Below the pieces are notes generated by a model that saw only the letters and a list, made by a program, of their open reading frames with translations, had not been told where the DNA came from and did no database searches. A stretch of 64,000 nucleotides of DNA from Carposina sasakii (lineage: Eukaryota; Arthropoda; Insecta; Lepidoptera; Carposinidae). Numbering within the stretch: position 1 is the first letter of the stretch; each line of letters begins with the position of its first letter. Both the position numbers and the translations under genes were made by a program. Where the stretch lies: positions 4,258,716 to 4,322,715 of the forward strand of contig CP053163.1 in assembly GCA_014607495.2 (NCBI GenBank), written 5' to 3'. Below, piece after piece: positions 58,801 to 64,000 of the stretch.

Positions 58801-59039
58801 AGCCTATAATTGTTTCATTGACATGCGAGCGACGCAGACGCTAGCGCCAATGTGACCTGTTTACTTTCAAAATGGTAATAGAATAGAATAGTTTTTTATT
58901 TAATTTTTCATTTGATGTCTGCTTCTTCCACAGACCACCAACCAGCACGCCACCTGGCGAAGGTGCGGCCACACCGGGAGTCCCTCCAGCGACCGTCGAT
59001 TTAAGCCACGACTCACATGAATTGAGTACGCTAGTCTGA
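40880..59039 (+). CDS. Four-transmembrane protein (possibly TMEM221-like), 360 aa, 5 coding exons
   Basis: Exons are 40880-41439, 56619-56704, 57581-57678, 58261-58493 and 58934-59039; phases match and all junctions are GT-AG. The ATG at 40880 is the first in frame; a non-ATG extension is open upstream. Residues 1-105 are Pro/Ser/Ala-rich and probably disordered (PPPVPPPVSV, ASRSRSHR). Predicted helices are at about 107-130 (SLALLCLVSLLLALLALLFL), 148-177, 200-223 (VCAVGGFFISIPVFLTGIIL) and 229-250. The C-terminal tail (about 255-360) is polar, with NTTSATNPNTSNG and a PPTSTPPGEG stretch, ending DSHELSTLV. An even number of helices puts both ends on one side, probably cytosolic. The resemblance to TMEM221 is from memory and weak; the function is unknown. 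The C-terminal STLV could be a PDZ-type ligand. Confidence 0.72.
41440..46106. other. Left part of the 15.2-kb intron 1 of the four-TM gene
   Basis: The donor is gtaagt at 41440. No exon, domain-bearing ORF or complete mobile element is recognised. A 119-codon minus frame at 41975-42334 has no recognisable domain. The sequence is AT-rich with gtaggta runs. Confidence 0.5.
46107..46723 (-). mobile_element. 617-bp PIF/Harbinger derivative with transposase N-terminus
   Basis: The ends are ggccctccgcacatggagct and, inverted, agctccatgtgcggagggac, extending through actcaaa. Flanking TAA triplets (46104-46106 and 46724-46726) match the 3-bp duplication of PIF/Harbinger elements. The minus strand holds 104 codons (46549-46235) with RRRFWIHPYIQNN, ARELRETDNKF and YRMSKDSYVHF. 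This is the N-terminal region of Harbinger transposases before the catalytic DDE domain. The rest of the transposase is deleted, so this is a non-autonomous internal-deletion copy that still keeps coding sequence. It lies in intron 1 of the four-TM gene. Confidence 0.82.
47655..47860 (-). repeat. Dispersed 'gtggacgcccgcgac' repeat, reverse copy
   Basis: Contains tgtttgtgcacgctaacctc, cgatgcagttttcaggaata, cttaacatataggctac and tccacgcggacggagtcgc. It is the reverse complement of the 33662 copy and ends gtccactagt. Confidence 0.7.
48236..48510. mobile_element. 275-bp inverted-repeat MITE (relative of 6572-7067)
   Basis: The ends are tacaggtgtttttttgttgt and, inverted, gacgaccaaaaatcacctt. The interior shares catcaaacaaagtaagttta, the tgccaaaaaaatgctggg block and atgatcgtgatgatgaggag with 6572-7067. 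Confidence 0.65.
48655..48842 (+). repeat. Dispersed LINE-tail-like repeat
   Basis: Runs from actagagaatgcccgcgact through ttatccggaataaac, gtgttaatccagggtgtcagc and tttttacgtgaaagag to tataatattagtagg. A reverse relative lies at 51700-51920. Confidence 0.6.
50397..50640 (+). mobile_element. tRNA-derived SINE, full-length copy
   Basis: The tRNA-like head gacggccgattggtctagta carries the perfect T-arm-like ctgggttcgaatcccag (B box). The body is aacattgatatgatgaata, then cgatgtttgtttccgagtca. The tail is gatcttaatgtgggactagg to gtgtagtgtgtgaata. This is the reference copy for 4730, 21048 and 26446. Confidence 0.85.
51700..51920 (-). repeat. Dispersed LINE-tail-like repeat, reverse copy
   Basis: Reads cctactatataatattataa, ttactctttcacgtaaaaac, ggtatggagtcagctgacac, cataggctactttttatctc and gtccactagta. 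The order mirrors 48655-48842. Confidence 0.6.
51921..55158. other. Intron sequence with repeat scraps
   Basis: No exon is recognised. Fragments of the gagatgcagctgatgtat repeat occur at 54480-54640 and recur at 55320-55550 and 56725-56800. Confidence 0.5.
55159..55303. mobile_element. 145-bp MITE (ggtcgattccgg ends)
   Basis: Inverted arms share ggtcgattccgg, agtcacacttaaacctaaa and their complements; the middle carries ttatcttaagaacggagaga. Other copies are at 15181-15283 (half) and 57739-57869 (diverged). Confidence 0.75.
57295..57545 (-). mobile_element. LINE 3'-end fragment in intron 2 of the four-TM gene
   Basis: Starts with a cat/atc run, then attgcagtccactgttggac, gtatgcctcccccag, ggtccatctagcctgaagg and cgcatgccgaggcgcggtct. 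It is the common lepidopteran LINE tail, in reverse orientation and without a usable frame. Confidence 0.6.
57739..57869. mobile_element. Diverged copy of the ggtcgattccgg MITE
   Basis: The left end has ggccaatcctaaccgttcca and the right end aggtttaagtgtgacgatca and gaatcgac. It is colinear with 55159-55303, with more substitutions. It lies just past exon 3 of the four-TM gene. Confidence 0.55.
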
Positions 59040-60240
59040 ACGAGACAACCCACCCAACCCGATGGGCGTTTTTCCACTAGATGAAACGGCCACGACACGA
59101 TCACGGCTTTTTTGGAAGCAAATATGAATTAAGATAGTATGGCTCGTTTTTCCATTGGGCCACGACAGGGCCACCACAGGTCGTGTCGCCTAGTTGAAAA
59201 ACGCCCATTCTAGAGTGTGTTCACGAGAATGGCTTACGTGCTGTGATAATTTCGATCTGACATCCTATTTTGTCCCCGCAGGGTGACAGTCCGGACAAAA
59301 ATGTTTGATTTGTCCTACTTTAATACTAATAGTGGGACAGATCAAACTTTTTTTCGATCTGCCACCCTAGGTGGACAAAAAGGGTTACAGATCGGAATAT
59401 TTCACGCGCCGTAGAGTCAGTTTCATATAATAATCAGTTTCGTGTAATTGATGCATGTTATGGCAGCCTTATTTTCAACTTGCGCTTAGAACTTGGCCTT
59501 AAATAATTAATTCTAATACACTACTCAGAGATTATACTAATCTCGAATTAATTAATATATTATTGTGTTTTTATTGTACAACTATTATTACGTTTTTATT
59601 TGTATATTGTGGTATTTGTAAATATTGTTTATTAATTATTTGTTTTGCCATTTTATTTCTTAAGGAGACACTTTAGAAATTATTATACGTAGAGGGAGAG
59701 TACTTACATGTTTATCATCTCTCTTTCACAAAGAGGAGAGACAACCTATACTTATGTATAATAGAAGAAGAGAGTAAGAACTAGGCCTTAGGATTTCGAT
59801 TCCAGTTCGATATTAAATAGTATATCTAAAGCACCTTAAGTTTTTTTTTTCGTAATTTCTTAAGTTTTGGTTTTATGCAAATAACTGGTGTAATAACAGA
59901 AGAATATAATGGAAAATGTATTAAGAAAAATATAATTTCATGTTTAAAAACCCACCAATACGAGCAAATTGTTTAGTCAGTAATCAAGCTCATTATTAGT
60001 CAAAACTATAATAATAATAAATTCATTTATTTCTCACCACAGATGACACAATAAGATCCATAATATTATGCTTGAAAGGATGGACTGTAACTGGAAAGGA
60101 TGTACAATACAGGGTGTAAAGAAAAGTGTGTTTACCCCACTACACATTACCAGAATGCTTGAGACCTAAATAAAGTATAACCATGTTACAGAGGCATGCA
60201 ATGAGTATCTGTATTATATTATATTATAAGCGGCTACCCC
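59040..60240. other. 3' flank of the four-TM gene
   Basis: The 3' UTR probably extends into this AT-rich stretch; an AATAAA occurs at 60169-60174. A repeated gatctgyca-type segment occurs twice at 59255-59400 (ttttgtcc / gacaaaa in both orientations). No gene is seen. Confidence 0.45.
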
Positions 60241-60747
60241 ACCTGTCATCTATCTACCCTACATGATTCTATAAAAGAGCGCGCCGGCTACAGGGCGGGA
60301 CATTTGCTCGTTGTCTCTCGTAGCGGTTACAAGTCTCGTGTTATACATACTCGGCTATTTACGTTAATCTCGTTGTTTATCTAATTATTGTTAAGTGTCT
60401 TGTTAGAATTAGTTTGATTAGGTCATTTGGTTTATATCAATTAAAGAGTGGAATCATTTGGTTTTCTCAAAGTGTTTGTTATATTTTGTTATTTTGAAAT
60501 CATTGTAAGTAAGTTGTAAATATTTCTTATTTTTTTATTTTACCTTGCTCCTGTTCCTCAGATCAGAAGTGGGATAAAAAAACACACTAATTAGCCCCAA
60601 TTAAAACAGATAAAGAAAACTATTTGATTCAGACTCATTTCAAAATTTAACGGTCGCGTCTTTTTTTTTTTCATATCTTTTTGTTGTGTCGTGATTCGTG
60701 AAGTGCTTATTAACATTACGGTGAGGTATTTCTTTTAAGTCCTAAGC
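60180..60747 (+). mobile_element. Probable 5' LTR and leader of the gypsy element
   Basis: A TATA box (tataaaag, 60270-60277) with a GC-rich stretch after it fits an LTR promoter. At about 60561-60575, gatcagaagtgggat resembles the primer-binding site of insect gypsy/mag-type elements. Exact LTR ends cannot be set because the 3' LTR is beyond the window. A candidate left end is tgttaca near 60184. Confidence 0.5.
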
Positions 60748-63700
60748 ATGGTACGAACACCTTCACGTAGTCGCAGCCAGCTGCGCACTCGGGAAAGATC
60801 GCGTGAACGCAATTACCGCAGTGCTAGGAATAGGCGCGAGGTCCTAGCTAGGTCGCACGATAGGGACCGTAGTGACTCTCGGCATACCTCAATCGGTCGA
60901 GATCAACGTACCAAACGTACCCGGACTCGGCGTAGCCCAAGCGATAACGATTCACGACCCTCGCGTAGTAGGGATAACCGTCGTTCACGTAGTCATCAAC
61001 GGCGATCGCGAAACCGATCAGCGACTCGTAAGAATACTCGTAAATCACGTCCAAGATCGCGAGACATCAGTGACGATAATCAGTCCCGCCCAATACGTCG
61101 CGAACGGTCGAAAACACCTAGAATAGTTAGCCGTATTTTTCCAAGTAGTCCTCCACCGCTTAATCAAGTAAAAGAATTGTCGGCTCCTTGCTCTGAGGCA
61201 TCCACACTCGCGCAGGCTTTGATGCAAGCTATAAAAACAATGCAACCTACTAGATCTAACTCGCATTATTATGTTTCTAATTTTGATCCTCTGACAAATA
61301 ATTTTGAAACCTGGTGCGAGGAAGTGGATCGCGCCAAAGAAGCCAACAATTGGGGGGATCACGAGTGTCTGTCGCGCGTAGCCAGTGGCCTTAAAGGCGA
61401 CGCCAAGATATGGCTGAGTGAATGGGTGACAAACGATAGGACGTGGTCAAATTTTAAACGTGAGTTTAAACCACTTTGCCCCACTAAGCTAGATTATGCG
61501 AATATCCTGTTTGATTCCATGAACGTGACGTCCGATAAATACCCGACATACGCAGAATATGCACGTCGTACGTTATTGCGGTTGAGAATAGTCCAGGGCC
61601 TTAGTGATGAACTCAGAACGCTTATTGTTATTCGCGGAATAGATAGCCCACAGATACGTGCAGCAGCCGCAAATGCACAACTGACCTCAGATAGTTTGGT
61701 TTCATTTCTTTCAATCTACACAAAACCTAATCGCGATAAACAAAACAATAATTCTACCCTCAACAATAACAATAAGCGATCATTTGTGAAACCCGGTATC
61801 CGCAGTGATATAAAATGTTATAATTGTGGTCGACGAGGCCACCTAGGACGTGATTGTAAACAACCGAAGATCAATCTACCTTCCACAAATGCGCAACCTA
61901 GTTCAAACAAATCGTGTACATTTTGTAAGAAACAAGGGCACACCGAGGACGTCTGTTTTGCGAAATCTCGTTCGGAAAATCGGAACCAACGAAACGTAAA
62001 CCTCTGTTTTTACCGACCTGATTCTTCATCAAGTAACGACATAACTTCTGCCGTAGTAAGCGGTATACCGACTGACATTCTTATTGACAGTGGTGCCCTT
62101 GACGTGTCCCTTATCTCCTCCGATGTTTTAAAGTATATCCCTTGCCAGCAAAAGTTCAAACGATGTGTGTTAAAAGGCTTAAGTGATCAGGAAATTATCA
62201 CTACTTCTTATGTTACGGTTACCCTCGAATTCAGTGAGCTGTCGATCGAAGTAGATTTACTCGTAGTTCCGTCGAAGTATATGAATGCGCCCATTATAAT
62301 AGGAACCGACGTACTTAACCGAGACGGCATTGTATACGTGCGAACAAAAGATAACCAGTACCTAACACGTTCCAACGAGACTCATGTCCATGTCAACACG
62401 GTTTCCCCATCTAAACCTGAAGTCAACACACCCCTTCAGGGCAATGAACTAAATAGCCTCATGTCGGTCATAAACAAATTCTCTAAATTCTTAATCTCTG
62501 GTACCGCTTCGACAACCGTAACTACTGGCGAGATGGACATTAAGCTTACCAGTACGACACCAGTGGTGTATAGACCGTATAAGTTGTCTTATCAAGAAAA
62601 GCTAAAAGTTAGGGAGATCACCACTGATCTACTAAGTAAAGGTGTAATTAGACGATCAAAGTCAGAATATGCGAGTCCAATAATACTGGTTAAAAAGCGA
62701 GACGGTAGTGACCGACTCTGTGTGGATTTTAGGGCTCTTAATCGCATTACTGTTAAAGACCGCTATCCCCTCCCTCTAATTGACGACCACATAGATCGTT
62801 TAGGAAGCTGCAGGTACTTTTCCAGCCTTGATATGGCAACGGGGTTTCACCAAATACCCTTGAAAGAGGAGTCCATTCACTTAACTGGCTTCGTAACCCC
62901 GGAAGACCATTTCGAGTATGTTAAAATGCCATACGGGTTGGCAAACTCACCCATCGTTTACCAACGCATTATAAACGATACCTTACAGGATTTGATAAAC
63001 GAAGGAAAAGTTTTGGTTTATGTAGATGACGTTCTCCTTCTAAGCAACTCGGTCAGCGAGGGTATACAGTTGTTGCACAGAGTTTTATGTACGCTTACCA
63101 ATTCGGGATTTTCAATCAATCTCCGAAAATGCTCCTTCCTAGTAACCGAGGTAGAGTACTTAGGAAAAGTTGTAAGTGAAGGTCAGGTTAGACCGAGTCC
63201 GCGAAAAGTACAAGCCCTTGTTAACACGTCAGCACCGGAGAATGTCAAGCAAGTCCGTCAGCTCCTTGGCCTCGCGGGATACTTTCGACGGTACGTCAAA
63301 GATTATGCCACGTTGACAGCGCCAATTGCACATTTAACCAGAAAAGGTGTTCAATTTAAATGGTCCACTGAACACGAGTCTATCCGTCAAGAGTTAATAA
63401 CACGCCTAACTACTGAACCCATATTATCCATCTTTGACCCAAAATTAGTTACCGAGGTCCATACAGATGCGAGCAGCGTGGGCTACGGAGCAGTTCTTCT
63501 GCAAATCCATCCAAACGGTAGGAAAAAAGTCGTTGCCTATTACAGCAAGGTAACCCAAGGAGCAGAAAGCAAGTACCACTCCTATGAACTGGAGACCCTC
63601 GCTGTGGTTAAAGCCCTCCAAAACTTCAGGCACTACCTGGTAGGTTTAAAGTTCAAAGTCATAACTGACTGCAACGCTCTCAAGTCAACAGAGCGAAAAA

Positions 63701-64000
63701 AAGACTTGCTGCCCCGGGTCGCCCGTTGGTGGATCTATCTACAAGATTTCGACTTCTCCATTGAGTACCGAAAGGGAGTAATGATACCACATGCAGATTA
63801 TCTCAGCCGGAATCCTGCCGCTGCAGTCAATCAGATCTCAAGACCACGAAATTGGGCACACATAGCGCAGGCAGCGGACGAGGAAACCCAAGATCTCATG
63901 CAGAAACTCCGCGACTCCGAACTAGACTCCACCCGGTATGTAATACAAAACGACCTCTTGTACTATAGGTACACGTCCATAGGTCATGAACCAAGAATGC
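60748..64000 (+). CDS. Ty3/gypsy retrotransposon gag-pol polyprotein (single frame, cut by window end)
   Basis: One frame opens at ATG 60748 and runs at least 1,084 codons without a stop to the right edge. Residues 1-130 are Arg/Ser-rich (RSRSQLRTRERSRERN), resembling an SR domain. A gag capsid-like region follows (FETWCEEVDRAKEANNW). Two zinc knuckles are CYNCGRRGHLGRDC and CTFCKKQGHTEDVC. The protease has ILIDSGALDVS. The reverse transcriptase has VDFRALNRITVKDRYPLP, FSSLDMATGFHQIPL and VYVDDVLLL. RNase H begins with VHTDASSVGYGAVLLQ. The order PR-RT-RH is that of metaviruses. gag and pol are fused in frame with no frameshift site needed. The integrase lies outside the window. The intact frame suggests recent activity. 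Confidence 0.93.
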   Translation, partial: MVRTPSRSRSQLRTRERSRERNYRSARNRREVLARSHDRDRSDSRHTSIGRDQRTKRTRTRRSPSDNDSRPSRSRDNRRSRSHQRRSRNRSATRKNTRKSRPRSRDISDDNQSRPIRRERSKTPRIVSRIFPSSPPPLNQVKELSAPCSEASTLAQALMQAIKTMQPTRSNSHYYVSNFDPLTNNFETWCEEVDRAKEANNWGDHECLSRVASGLKGDAKIWLSEWVTNDRTWSNFKREFKPLCPTKLDYANILFDSMNVTSDKYPTYAEYARRTLLRLRIVQGLSDELRTLIVIRGIDSPQIRAAAANAQLTSDSLVSFLSIYTKPNRDKQNNNSTLNNNNKRSFVKPGIRSDIKCYNCGRRGHLGRDCKQPKINLPSTNAQPSSNKSCTFCKKQGHTEDVCFAKSRSENRNQRNVNLCFYRPDSSSSNDITSAVVSGIPTDILIDSGALDVSLISSDVLKYIPCQQKFKRCVLKGLSDQEIITTSYVTVTLEFSELSIEVDLLVVPSKYMNAPIIIGTDVLNRDGIVYVRTKDNQYLTRSNETHVHVNTVSPSKPEVNTPLQGNELNSLMSVINKFSKFLISGTASTTVTTGEMDIKLTSTTPVVYRPYKLSYQEKLKVREITTDLLSKGVIRRSKSEYASPIILVKKRDGSDRLCVDFRALNRITVKDRYPLPLIDDHIDRLGSCRYFSSLDMATGFHQIPLKEESIHLTGFVTPEDHFEYVKMPYGLANSPIVYQRIINDTLQDLINEGKVLVYVDDVLLLSNSVSEGIQLLHRVLCTLTNSGFSINLRKCSFLVTEVEYLGKVVSEGQVRPSPRKVQALVNTSAPENVKQVRQLLGLAGYFRRYVKDYATLTAPIAHLTRKGVQFKWSTEHESIRQELITRLTTEPILSIFDPKLVTEVHTDASSVGYGAVLLQIHPNGRKKVVAYYSKVTQGAESKYHSYELETLAVVKALQNFRHYLVGLKFKVITDCNALKSTERKKDLLPRVARWWIYLQDFDFSIEYRKGVMIPHADYLSRNPAAAVNQISRPRNWAHIAQAADEETQDLMQKLRDSELDSTRYVIQNDLLYYRYTSIGHEPRM

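Noticed and set aside
60848..61362. ORFs opposite the gag N-terminus
   Set aside because: They are antisense shadows of the Arg/Ser-rich gag frame.

Overview
The window looks like nuclear DNA of a lepidopteran insect (moth or butterfly). It is AT-rich, genes are split by GT-AG introns, and the same dispersed repeats recur: tRNA-headed SINEs, 3' ends of RTE/CR1/Jockey-type LINEs, the 'gtggacgcccgcgac' repeat, and many small inverted-repeat elements. The species and clade are inferences from repeat style and gene content.

Seven host genes can be read, most of them exon by exon. From left to right they are: (1) the last exon of an SLC22-type organic cation transporter (+, 16-198); (2) a BUD22/SRFBP1-like ribosome-biogenesis protein (-, 7684-9841, 3 exons); (3) ribosomal protein eL36, RpL36 (+, 11378-12394, 3 coding exons), head to head with gene 2; (4) ribose-phosphate pyrophosphokinase (-, 16856-17812, one uninterrupted 318-codon exon); (5) a HINFP-like (histone H4 transcription factor) zinc-finger gene (+, 22974-30463, 7 exons, 542 aa); (6) a flavin amine oxidase of the polyamine/spermine oxidase type (-, 34623-38009, 6 coding exons, 463 aa); (7) a four-transmembrane protein (+, 40880-59039, 5 coding exons, 360 aa) with a 15.2-kb first intron. 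Every exon junction given keeps frame with consensus splice sites. A broken THAP-domain gene lies at 19342-19980.

Most of the rest is mobile DNA. Well-supported elements include a nested pair of hAT-type elements with 8-bp target duplications inside HINFP intron 1; a 617-bp Harbinger/PIF derivative with TAA duplications and a transposase N-terminus; a 5'-truncated LINE with an open 517-codon reverse transcriptase frame; a Ty3/gypsy LTR retrotransposon with one fused gag-pol frame running off the right edge; and two SINE-like retrocopies with 12-13-bp target duplications in the first intron of RpL36.

The most unusual signal is a roughly 420-bp retroelement (26571-26990), flanked by a perfect 10-bp target duplication, that carries a hammerhead-ribozyme-like core. 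A second copy of the motif lies inside a nest of hairpins at 12890-13491. Other foldback structures include 32-bp palindromes embedded in 83-bp inverted arms (14705-15040) and a tRNA-like sequence enclosed by perfect 27-bp inverted arms (3260-3395). The host genes are housekeeping or metabolic and show no sign of acting as one pathway. RpL36, BUD22 and PRPP synthetase all serve growth and ribosome/nucleotide supply, but their proximity may be chance.
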